From: Ignavibacteria bacterium
GTDB taxonomy: Bacteria > Bacteroidota > Ignavibacteria > Ignavibacteriales > Melioribacteraceae
Length of the DNA stretch: 8,477 bases
Assembly: GCA_027347805.1 (NCBI GenBank)
Contig: DAIEQP010000136.1
Location: 1 to 8,477 of the forward strand
Direction of reading: 5' to 3'
In this document: positions 1 to 6,618 of the stretch, piece by piece
Layout of the letters: each line of letters begins with the position of its first letter
How positions within the stretch are numbered: the stretch's first letter is position 1
Made by a program: the position numbers and the translations under genes
Notes under the pieces: model-generated
Databases searched by the model: none
Seen by the model: the letters and a program-made list of their open reading frames with translations, nothing else
What the model was told of the DNA's origin: nothing

Positions 1-273
1 GCTGATGTAATTGGATTAGATTGGACAATGAATCTTGGTGAAGTAAGGAAGTTAATTGGCAGCAAAGTCGCGTTGCAGGGAAATCTTGATCCGACAGTGT
101 TATACGGCCGTAAAGAAAAAATAAAATCTGAAGCCATGAAAGTTTTGGAACAATTCGGTAATGGAAGCGGACACATTTTTAATCTCGGTCATGGAATTCA
201 TCCGGACGTTCTTCCCGAAAACGCAAAGTTTCTCGTTGATATTGTTCATGAAGAACGTAAAAAATTTCATTGA
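1..273 (+). CDS. hemE: Uroporphyrinogen decarboxylase, C-terminal part (5' end outside the window)
   Basis: HemE removes the four acetate carboxyl groups of uroporphyrinogen III to give coproporphyrinogen III in the cytoplasm. Only the last 90 residues are present; the reading frame is open from base 1, and the family is usually about 340-355 residues, so roughly three quarters lie upstream. The segment matches the end of the family closely: a GLDWT stretch (residues 5-9), the GNLDP motif (27-31) and the NLGHGI motif (61-66), whose histidine (64) is the conserved active-site histidine of the family. The first ATG in view (base 28) is an internal methionine, not the start, because the conserved GLDWT lies before it. 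The TGA stop overlaps the ribosome binding site of hemN, which begins 9 bases on, so the two genes are almost certainly co-transcribed. The identification is secure; the full length cannot be judged here. Confidence 0.95.
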   Translation, partial: ADVIGLDWTMNLGEVRKLIGSKVALQGNLDPTVLYGRKEKIKSEAMKVLEQFGNGSGHIFNLGHGIHPDVLPENAKFLVDIVHEERKKFH

Positions 274-282
274 AAGGCATAT

Positions 283-1659
283 ATGTTTAACATCGATCTT
301 GATTTAATTAAAAAATATGACAGACCCGGGCCGCGATATACAAGTTATCCAACGGCACCTCAGTTTAATAATTCGTTTACATCTGAGAAATATCTTGATG
401 AAATAATTCGAACAAACAATGAATTAAATCCGCCTGAACTTTCTTTGTATTATCACCTTCCCTTTTGCGATACACTTTGTTATTTCTGCGGGTGCAACAT
501 GATTATAACTCGAAACCGTGATAGAATAAAAGAGTATATAAGATATTTAAAAAACGAAATTGATCTTTTAAGGACATATATTGTTGACAGACGAAAAGTT
601 GCTCAGCTTCACTGGGGCGGCGGAACCCCAACCCATTTAGATCCCGATGAAATTTTCGATTTGATCGCTTATATAAATAAAAGTTTTGAGTTCAATAAAA
701 ATGCAGAAGAGGGATGTGAAATCGATCCTCGCGGATTGACTAAAGATCATCTTGCTGCTCTTCGTAACGGCGGTTTTAACAGAATCAGTATGGGTGTTCA
801 GGACTTTAATGAACAGGTTCAAAAAGCAGTTAACAGAGTGCAGCCCGAAGAAATGACCCGCCAGGTTGTATCCTGGGTTAGAGAACTTGGTTTCCAAAGC
901 ATTAATCTTGATTTAATTTATGGTCTGCCATTTCAAACCGCTGAATCGTTTGCAAAAACCGTTGATGCAATAATTAACATTTCACCAGACCGTGTGGCAG
1001 TTTTTAATTATGCGCATGTTCCATGGATGAAAAAACATATGGCTTTGATAAAAGAAGAGGATTTACCAAAACCTGAAGAAAAATTACAGATTCTCAAAAT
1101 GACAATTGAGAAACTAACCGGCGCGGGATATGATTTTATTGGAATGGATCACTTTGCAAAACCGGATGATGAATTAGCTGTAGCTCTAAAAGAAAAAAAA
1201 CTCTACCGGAATTTTCAGGGATACTCAACTCATGCTGGTACAGATTTATACGGAATGGGAATTACAAGTATCAGTCAGATTGGGAAATGTTATTCTCAGA
1301 ATGTTAAAAAAGAAAAAGAATATTTTAATTTAATTGATGAAGGAATTTTTCCTATTGAACGCGGTTTTTATTTAAGTGATGATGACCTGCTCCGGCGACA
1401 TGTAATAACCAAAATCATGTGCGATTTTGAACTGGATTTTGATGCAGTTGAAAAACAATTTGGAATTGAATTCAACAAGTACTTTGAAAGCTCTTTAAAA
1501 GGCGTTTCTGAATTCATTGATGACGAATTGGTTAAATTAACTGATAGAAGATTGGAAGTAACAACCATGGGCAGAATGTTGATAAGGAATATTGCAATGA
1601 ATTTTGATGCCTACCTGGAAAGAAAAGATATTAATGCACGATATTCCAGAACGGTTTAA
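283..1659 (+). CDS. hemN: Oxygen-independent coproporphyrinogen III dehydrogenase (radical SAM)
   Basis: HemN oxidatively decarboxylates two propionate side chains of coproporphyrinogen III to the vinyl groups of protoporphyrinogen IX, using S-adenosylmethionine and a [4Fe-4S] cluster instead of oxygen. The 458-residue protein is the length of the E. coli enzyme. The cluster motif CxxxCxxCxC is intact at C62, C66, C69 and C71, the same numbering as in E. coli HemN. Also visible are the YTSYPTAPQF segment near residues 19-28, the GGGTP SAM-binding motif (112-116), EIDPR (146-150) and a GVQDF motif (171-175). The fourth motif cysteine, the full length and the complete C-terminal HemN domain argue against the shorter heme chaperone HemW. 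The ATG at 283 follows a GAAAGG ribosome binding site (272-277) with 5 bases between. The gene ends at a hairpin facing a convergent lipoprotein gene, so the hemE-hemN transcript probably stops there. Confidence 0.96.
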   Translation: MFNIDLDLIKKYDRPGPRYTSYPTAPQFNNSFTSEKYLDEIIRTNNELNPPELSLYYHLPFCDTLCYFCGCNMIITRNRDRIKEYIRYLKNEIDLLRTYIVDRRKVAQLHWGGGTPTHLDPDEIFDLIAYINKSFEFNKNAEEGCEIDPRGLTKDHLAALRNGGFNRISMGVQDFNEQVQKAVNRVQPEEMTRQVVSWVRELGFQSINLDLIYGLPFQTAESFAKTVDAIINISPDRVAVFNYAHVPWMKKHMALIKEEDLPKPEEKLQILKMTIEKLTGAGYDFIGMDHFAKPDDELAVALKEKKLYRNFQGYSTHAGTDLYGMGITSISQIGKCYSQNVKKEKEYFNLIDEGIFPIERGFYLSDDDLLRRHVITKIMCDFELDFDAVEKQFGIEFNKYFESSLKGVSEFIDDELVKLTDRRLEVTTMGRMLIRNIAMNFDAYLERKDINARYSRTV

Positions 1660-1663
1660 TTAA

Positions 1664-1683
1664 GAGCGGAATAAAATCCGCTC
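1664..1683. terminator. Hairpin between convergent genes, probable bidirectional terminator
   Basis: A perfect 7-base stem, GAGCGGA (1664-1670) pairing with TCCGCTC (1677-1683), encloses a 6-base ATAAAA loop. It lies wholly in the 30 bases between the stop codon of hemN (1657-1659) and the stop codon of the minus-strand lipoprotein gene (1690-1692). The stem is much richer in GC than its surroundings. The U-tracts are weak on both sides: ATAATTTATTT follows on the plus strand and TTAATTAAA on the minus strand. It may therefore be an imperfect intrinsic terminator or mainly a 3'-end stabiliser. Position and symmetry support use by both transcripts. Confidence 0.65.
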
Positions 1684-1689
1684 CATAAT

Positions 1690-2028
1690 TTATTTATCTG
1701 AAGAATCTACTTTTAATGTTGCCGGTGTTGTATTTTGAATAACAACAGTATAATTCATGTTTTTTGATGCTGAGAATGAAATTGAAGGAGATTCTTTTTC
1801 ATTTTGAATTGTTGCAGTTGCCTGTGTGGCGCCTTCAGCAATATCTCTGTAAGATGATGATGCACCGGCCTCAACATCATTAATGTTAATGGTATTAGCA
1901 TCAGCAAGTTTAATTTGAACATTTGCTTTGGAACTCTTTTGATTATTTACTCTGACACTTGGCGGATCATCTGAACATCCAATTGCAAAAATAGCTGATG
2001 CCATTAGTATTAAATAAAGCTTTTTCAT
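1690..2028 (-). CDS. Small predicted lipoprotein of unknown function
   Basis: I do not recognise this family. The 112-residue product starts with a short basic n-region (MKKLY), a hydrophobic stretch (about residues 4-16) and a lipobox A-I-G-C at 15-18, so Cys18 should be lipidated and the mature protein would have about 95 residues. Residue +2 is serine, with two aspartates after it. The mature part is rich in Ser, Thr, Asn and Ala and alternates polar and hydrophobic residues, which suggests a small all-beta domain. The pattern around SSSYRDIAEG (57-66) is loosely like DUF4397-type envelope proteins, but this is only a resemblance. Start: ATG at 2028-2026 with AGGTG upstream (2037-2033), 4 bases away. 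It is the only minus-strand gene here, convergent with hemN and divergent from hemH. The signal peptide, ribosome binding site and flanking hairpin support a real gene; no antisense gene competes with it. Confidence 0.8.
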   Translation of the reverse strand: MKKLYLILMASAIFAIGCSDDPPSVRVNNQKSSKANVQIKLADANTININDVEAGASSSYRDIAEGATQATATIQNEKESPSISFSASKNMNYTVVIQNTTPATLKVDSSDK

Positions 2029-2058
2029 TTTACACCTGTTTTATTAATGTTTAATTGC

Positions 2059-2070
2059 AATTATATAATT
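2059..2070. promoter_or_regulatory. Palindromic candidate -10 region shared by hemH and the lipoprotein gene
   Basis: AATTATATAATT is a perfect 12-base palindrome in the 64-base divergent spacer. It holds a consensus TATAAT on the plus strand (2064-2069) and another on the minus strand (2065-2060). Starts about 7 bases downstream would give leaders of roughly 17 bases for hemH and 25 bases for the lipoprotein gene, both retaining their ribosome binding sites. No good -35 box is visible 16-18 bases upstream in either direction. AT-rich DNA produces such words by chance, so this is a candidate only. I could not match the Bacteroidota-type TAnnTTTG box exactly; TAATTTTT at 2066-2073 comes close. 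Confidence 0.35.
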
Positions 2071-2080
2071 TTTTCAAATT

Positions 2081-2085
2081 AAGGA
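2081..2085 (+). promoter_or_regulatory. Ribosome binding site fixing the GTG start of hemH
   Basis: AAGGA lies 7 bases before the GTG at 2093. The only nearby ATG (2086-2088) is followed at once by TGA and cannot start the gene, so this site together with the conserved N-terminal sequence decides for GTG. Confidence 0.75.
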
Positions 2086-2092
2086 ATGTGAC

Positions 2093-3046
2093 GTGGAGAA
2101 AATAGCAGTTGTCTTATTTAATCTGGGTGGCCCCGATTCCCTTTCGGCCATTGAGCCATTTCTTTATAATCTTTTCTGCGACCCGGATATTTTTAATCTT
2201 CCATTTGGTCAGAAATTATTTGCAAAAATAATTTCCAGCAGGCGTGCGCCAAAAGTTGCAGAAGAATACAAGTTAATCGGCGGCAAATCACCAATCGGTA
2301 TGTGGACGGAAATTCAGAGACAAATGCTCGAAAAGTATCTTCATTTATATAATAATAGAATAGACGTATTTGTTGCAATGAGATATTGGAATCCGCTTAC
2401 TAAAGAAACTGTCAATAAAGTTGAAGATGGTAATTATGATAAAATAATTTTACTTCCTTTATATCCCCATTATTCAATTACAACTACTGGTTCCTCATTT
2501 AATGAGTGGAATCGGCATTATAACGGTGATAAAAAACTTTTACGATATATTAAAAACTACCATACGAACGAGAAATATGTTGAAGCGCTGAATCAAAGAA
2601 TCGACGAAACACTATTAAGATTTCCTTTAGATGTTCGTAACAAAGTTCAACTTGTATTTTCCGCGCACGGTACACCGGTAAGTTTAGTAAAAAAAGGTGA
2701 TCCGTATAGTAATCATATTAAACAAACAGTAAGTTCGGTTATGAAAGCACGGAATAATTCACATTCCCATCATCTTTGCTTTCAGAGTAAAGTTGGACCG
2801 ATGAAATGGCTTGAACCTGCTACCGACACAATGATCGAAAATCTTTCGTCTCAGGGAAAAAAGAATTTATTAATAATACCAATCAGTTTCGTCTCAGATC
2901 ATGTAGAAACATTATTTGAACTTGATATTGAATACAGGCATGTAGCAGAAAAATGCGGAATAGAAAATTACATTGTAATGAAGGGATTAAATGATTCCAC
3001 ATTATTTGTTGAAGCATTGACTGAACTAGTAAGAAAGGAGTTATAA
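2093..3046 (+). CDS. hemH: Ferrochelatase
   Basis: HemH inserts ferrous iron into the porphyrin ring, here most likely protoporphyrin IX because HemN and a protoporphyrinogen oxidase are encoded beside it. The protein has 317 residues, normal for a compact bacterial ferrochelatase. Family marks include the N-terminal FNLGGPDS (9-16), IGGKSPI (62-68), the SAHGTP motif with the catalytic histidine (H192), FQSKVGP (230-236) and the C-terminal SDHVETLFELDIEY (268-281), which supplies the second conserved histidine (H270) and the metal-path glutamate (E272). Its three cysteines (C29, C229, C288) are scattered, and there is no C-terminal cysteine cluster, so it should lack the [2Fe-2S] cluster found in some ferrochelatases. 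Translation starts at GTG. The gene opens the right-hand operon, 64 bases from the divergent lipoprotein gene, and is followed after 43 bases by the peptidase gene. Confidence 0.95.
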   Translation: MEKIAVVLFNLGGPDSLSAIEPFLYNLFCDPDIFNLPFGQKLFAKIISSRRAPKVAEEYKLIGGKSPIGMWTEIQRQMLEKYLHLYNNRIDVFVAMRYWNPLTKETVNKVEDGNYDKIILLPLYPHYSITTTGSSFNEWNRHYNGDKKLLRYIKNYHTNEKYVEALNQRIDETLLRFPLDVRNKVQLVFSAHGTPVSLVKKGDPYSNHIKQTVSSVMKARNNSHSHHLCFQSKVGPMKWLEPATDTMIENLSSQGKKNLLIIPISFVSDHVETLFELDIEYRHVAEKCGIENYIVMKGLNDSTLFVEALTELVRKEL

Positions 3047-3089
3047 CAATACATTCAATAATCTAAATTAGACTCTACTGGAGTTAAAC

Positions 3090-5186
3090 ATGAAAATCAA
3101 AACATTTTTTTTCATTTTACTATTAATTTGCTCATTTATGAACGCTCAACAGATGAATAACAACAATCCTTTTTTTACAGAGTGGAAAACGCCTTTTCAA
3201 ACACCACCATTTAATGAAATTAAACCGGAACATTTTATCCCTGCATATGAAGAAGGAATGAAGCAGGAAAAAGCTGAAGTTGATGCCATCATTAACAATT
3301 CCGAAAGACCGACATTTGATAACACACTTAAAGTAATCGAAAAATCCGGAGAATTTTTATCAAGAGTTTCAAGAGTATTTGGCGGATTGAACGGGGCTAA
3401 TACAAATGAAGAAATTCAAAAAATAGCACGTATTACAACTCCTATGCTTTCAAAACACAACGACGATATTTCTTTAAATGAAAAATTATTTGAACGGATC
3501 AAAGCAATATATAATGAAAAAGATAAATTAAATTTAAGCGATGAACAGAAAGCTGTTTTGGAAAATCGTTATACATCATTTGTAAGAAGCGGAGCCAATC
3601 TTAACCAGGCTGATAAAGAAAAACTGCGTAAGATAAACGAACAGATGTCAATGTTGGGATTAAAGTTCAATGAAAATCTGCTGAAAGAAACTAACGCCGT
3701 TGGACTGGTCATCGACAATAAAGATGATTTGAAAGGATTGCCGGAAGATGTAATCAAAAGCGCATCTGAACTTGCAGCAGCAAAAGGAATGAATGGAAAG
3801 TGGGCATTCAGTCTTCAGAAACCAAGTTTTATTCCATTCCTTCAGTATTCACAAAAAAGAGATTTGAGAGAAAAACTTTTCAAAGCCTATACAAACCGAG
3901 GTAATAACAACAATGAATTTGATAATAAAAAAATTCTCTCTCAGATTATTTCTTTAAGAGTTCAAAGAGCCAACCTGCTTGGTTACAAATCGCATGCAGA
4001 TTTTGTTCTCGAAAGAACAATGGCCAAGACAGCTGACGCTGTAAATAAATTTCTGGCCGAACTTTGGGATCCTGCAGTTAAACGTGCAAGAACCGAGGCA
4101 AATGACATGCAGGCAATAATCAATAAAGAAAAAGGCAATTTTATGTTGGAACCATGGGATTGGTGGTTCTATGCAGAAAAAGTAAAAAAAGAAAAGTTTG
4201 ATCTTGATGAAGAAATGCTTCGCCCTTATTTCCAAATGGAAAATGTTAGAAGCGGAGCTTTTGCAGTCGCAAGTAAACTTTATGGAATTAAATTCATCGA
4301 ACGGAATGACATTCAGGTTTATAATCCTGATGTAAAAGTTTTTGAGGTTACAGAAGCAGACGGAAAACACATAGGAATTTTTTACTCGGATTATTTTCCT
4401 CGTGATGGAAAAAGAAGCGGCGCATGGTCAAGCGGATTCCGCTCTCAATCAAATATTGACGGAGAGTTTATTACACCTTTAGTTTATAATGTGGGAAATT
4501 TTTCCAAACCAACTGCAGACAAACCGGCGTTGATGAGTATTGACGAAGTGAATACTCTTTTTCATGAACTTGGCCACGGATTAAATTCACTCTTCTCAAA
4601 CAATATTTATCCGGGTGCCAAATTTATACCGAGGGATTTTGTAGAACTTCCTTCACAGATTATGGAAAACTGGGCACTCGAACCAGAAGTGTTAAAAATG
4701 TATGCCAAGCATTATAAAACCGGAAAAGTAATTCCTCAGCAGTTAATTGATAAATTAAAAAAATCAAAATTGTTCAATCAGGGTTTTGAAACTGTTGAAT
4801 ATTTAATGGCTTCAATACTTGATATGGATTGGCATACGATTACCGATGTTAGAGAAAGAGATGTTACTCAGTTTGAAAATGAGTCTTACATGAAAATGGG
4901 TAAGATGCCGGAAATTGAATCCCGCTACCAGAGTACTAACTTTCAGCATATAATTGGCGGTTATTCTGCCGGTTATTACAGTTATATATGGGCAGCGGTT
5001 CTTGATGCCGATGCATTCCAGGCATTTGTTGAAACAGGAAATCTTTTCGACCATAAGACCGCCAAAGCATTTAGAAATTATGTACTTGCCAATGGCGGTG
5101 TTGGTGATGCCATGGAAGCATTTATAAAATTCAGAGGAAGAGCCCCCAAGAAAGATGCATTGCTTAAAGCACGCGGATTGAATTAA
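3090..5186 (+). CDS. dcp: Exported M3-family zinc metallopeptidase, peptidyl-dipeptidase Dcp-like
   Basis: Members of this family cut short peptides; Dcp types release dipeptides from the C terminus. The 698-residue protein begins with a signal peptide (KIK, hydrophobic core about 6-16, probable cleavage after MNA at 17-19), so it should act outside the cytoplasm, whereas many M3 peptidases are cytosolic. The start of the mature part (NPFFTEWKTPF...PPFNEIKPEHF) is the usual Dcp opening. The zinc site is complete: HELGH (492-496) and the third ligand E519 in FVELPSQ. The substrate-binding cluster H620, Y625, Y629 and Y632 in the GGYSAGYYSY region has the spacing seen in thimet oligopeptidase. 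The ATG at 3090 is preceded by GGAG (3080-3083), 6 bases away. It sits 43 bases after hemH and 28 before hemG, without an obvious terminator. No heme role is known for the family; peptide turnover in the periplasm is the conservative reading. The exact specificity (Dcp or oligopeptidase) is uncertain. Confidence 0.92.
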   Translation: MKIKTFFFILLLICSFMNAQQMNNNNPFFTEWKTPFQTPPFNEIKPEHFIPAYEEGMKQEKAEVDAIINNSERPTFDNTLKVIEKSGEFLSRVSRVFGGLNGANTNEEIQKIARITTPMLSKHNDDISLNEKLFERIKAIYNEKDKLNLSDEQKAVLENRYTSFVRSGANLNQADKEKLRKINEQMSMLGLKFNENLLKETNAVGLVIDNKDDLKGLPEDVIKSASELAAAKGMNGKWAFSLQKPSFIPFLQYSQKRDLREKLFKAYTNRGNNNNEFDNKKILSQIISLRVQRANLLGYKSHADFVLERTMAKTADAVNKFLAELWDPAVKRARTEANDMQAIINKEKGNFMLEPWDWWFYAEKVKKEKFDLDEEMLRPYFQMENVRSGAFAVASKLYGIKFIERNDIQVYNPDVKVFEVTEADGKHIGIFYSDYFPRDGKRSGAWSSGFRSQSNIDGEFITPLVYNVGNFSKPTADKPALMSIDEVNTLFHELGHGLNSLFSNNIYPGAKFIPRDFVELPSQIMENWALEPEVLKMYAKHYKTGKVIPQQLIDKLKKSKLFNQGFETVEYLMASILDMDWHTITDVRERDVTQFENESYMKMGKMPEIESRYQSTNFQHIIGGYSAGYYSYIWAAVLDADAFQAFVETGNLFDHKTAKAFRNYVLANGGVGDAMEAFIKFRGRAPKKDALLKARGLN

Positions 5187-5214
5187 CAATTGAAATGTAT
5201 TTAGATTAATCGTA

Positions 5215-6606
5215 ATGGAATACAAAAAAAATATTATAATAATTGGCGCAGGCATTTCCGGGTTAGCAACAGCTCATTGGCTTGTTAAAGACGGCTTTGA
5301 TGTTACAATTATTGAATCTGCCTCAGAACCAGGCGGTTCAATGCGCACTTCGTTTGAAAATAATTTCTTAATTGATTTCGGACCGAATAGCGGACTAGAA
5401 ACCACTCCGCTTATCCGTCAGCTTGTTGATGAAATCGGTTTATCAAATGAAATGATTTATGCAAGTGAGTCATCAAATAAAAGATATATAATTAGAGATG
5501 GAAGATTAAATGTTCTTCCAACTTCTCCACCTGCATTTATCAAAACAAAATTATTTTCTAACAAAGCAAAATTTAGATTATTTGCCGAACCATTTATCGG
5601 AAAATCTGATGATGGTTATTATCAAAGTCTTGCGGATTTTGTTAGGAGGAGACTGGGACAGGAATTTTTAGATTATGCAATTGATCCATTTGTCAGCGGT
5701 GTTTTTGCCGGCGATCCATTTAAGTTGAGCGTCAAATCAGCATTCCCAAAACTTTACAGATTGGAAGAAATTTACGGCGGTTTAATTAAAGGAATGATTA
5801 AAGGCGCAAGGGAAAGGAAGAAGCGATCGGAACAGTCAAAGCAATCCGCAAAAATGTTTTCCTTTGTTAATGGAATGCAGTCTTTTCCAAAAGCGATTGC
5901 GGACAAATTGAATGTTAATTATGGCTGCAATGTAAAAAGTGTCCGGCGAGAAGGATCTAACTACAAAATTGATTTCGAGAAAAATGGCGAGCATTACAAT
6001 TTAATAGCCTCAGCTGTTATCTCAACTGTTCCAGTGTATACAGCATCAAAAATATTTTCTGACATTGACACTGAATTAACTGACCATGCAAATAATATTT
6101 ATTATCCGCCTGTAATGGTCTTATATCTTGGTTTTGATAAGAATTCTATTGGAATTCCACTAGATGGATTTGGATACCTAATTCCTTCTAAAGAAAAGAA
6201 AACATATTTGGGCGCAATCTGGAGCTCAACAATATTTGATAATCGCTGTGAAGAAGATAAAGCTTCATTTACTTTATTTATTGGCGGCGCACGCGCTCCC
6301 CACCTTTTCGTAATGGATGAAGAACAGCTAGTTCAAACAGTGATAAAAGAATTTAAATCGACAATGAAAATAAATGCCGACCCGATTCTTATTCGTAAAA
6401 AATTATGGCAGCATGCAATTCCTCAATATAACATTGGATATGTAGAGCACGAAAATTTTTTTGATAAATTTGAGAAAGAAAATCCCGGCTTGTTCTTAAG
6501 CGGGAACTATCGTGGCGGTATTTCTGTAGGAGACTGTGTTAAGAATTCTGAATTGGTTTATGATAAAGTAAAATATTTCTGTAACAATGAAATCAAGAAA
6601 ATTTAG
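5215..6606 (+). CDS. hemG: Protoporphyrinogen oxidase, FAD-dependent HemG/HemY type
   Basis: This enzyme removes six electrons from protoporphyrinogen IX to form protoporphyrin IX, normally with oxygen as acceptor. The 463-residue protein has the expected length. The N-terminal Rossmann motif GAGISG (11-16) is followed by E34, which ends the second strand and should bind the FAD ribose, and by GGSMRT (40-45) and DFGPNS (54-59). The C-terminal FAD-contact motif GLFLSGNYRGGISVGDC (425-441) is typical of this flavin amine oxidase subfamily. The gene symbol hemY is also used for this type; it is not the small flavodoxin-like HemG of E. coli. A coproporphyrinogen oxidase of the same fold is the main alternative, but hemN next door favours protoporphyrinogen. 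The ATG at 5215 is the first in-frame ATG after an in-frame stop at 5191 and places GAGISG correctly. No Shine-Dalgarno sequence is visible before it. It ends 12 bases before the preferred hemB start. Confidence 0.93.
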   Translation: MEYKKNIIIIGAGISGLATAHWLVKDGFDVTIIESASEPGGSMRTSFENNFLIDFGPNSGLETTPLIRQLVDEIGLSNEMIYASESSNKRYIIRDGRLNVLPTSPPAFIKTKLFSNKAKFRLFAEPFIGKSDDGYYQSLADFVRRRLGQEFLDYAIDPFVSGVFAGDPFKLSVKSAFPKLYRLEEIYGGLIKGMIKGARERKKRSEQSKQSAKMFSFVNGMQSFPKAIADKLNVNYGCNVKSVRREGSNYKIDFEKNGEHYNLIASAVISTVPVYTASKIFSDIDTELTDHANNIYYPPVMVLYLGFDKNSIGIPLDGFGYLIPSKEKKTYLGAIWSSTIFDNRCEEDKASFTLFIGGARAPHLFVMDEEQLVQTVIKEFKSTMKINADPILIRKKLWQHAIPQYNIGYVEHENFFDKFEKENPGLFLSGNYRGGISVGDCVKNSELVYDKVKYFCNNEIKKI

Positions 6607-6612
6607 AAAGGA
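6605..6612 (+). promoter_or_regulatory. Ribosome binding site deciding the hemB start
   Basis: AGAAAGGA overlaps the hemG stop codon (TAG, 6604-6606). Two in-frame ATGs follow, at 6613 and 6619. The first directly abuts the site, leaving no spacer; the second has a normal 6-base spacer, so 6619 is the likely start. Confidence 0.75.
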
Positions 6613-6618
6613 ATGAAA

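Noticed and set aside
637..897. Open minus-strand frame of 86 codons inside hemN
   Set aside because: It is antisense to conserved radical SAM sequence, with no domain and no supporting ribosome binding site that I can see.
3034..3040. Strong ribosome-binding-like AAAGGAG at the very end of hemH
   Set aside because: No ATG, GTG or TTG lies at a suitable distance; the following bases run through the hemH stop and the spacer. The peptidase gene has its own GGAG at 3080-3083. The word comes from the Lys-Glu codons of hemH.
3062..3072. Inverted repeat TCTAA-A-TTAGA between hemH and the peptidase gene
   Set aside because: The centre is a single base, too small for an RNA hairpin loop, the arms are AT-rich, and no T-run follows. 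It is not a convincing terminator or operator.
3123..3134. Possible lipobox cysteine (Cys14) in the peptidase signal peptide
   Set aside because: The residues before Cys14 are L-L-I; isoleucine at -1 does not fit a lipobox, which needs Gly, Ala or Ser. Cleavage after the MNA at 17-19 is a better fit.
3954..4370. Open minus-strand frame of 138 codons inside the peptidase gene
   Set aside because: It lies fully antisense to a strongly conserved coding region, is rich in Phe, Cys and Ile as expected for the reverse of AT-rich Lys/Glu/Asn codons, and has no recognisable domain.
4812..5255. Open minus-strand frame of 147 codons across the end of the peptidase gene and the start of hemG
   Set aside because: It overlaps conserved coding sequence of both genes on the other strand and has the same shadow-like composition and no family resemblance.
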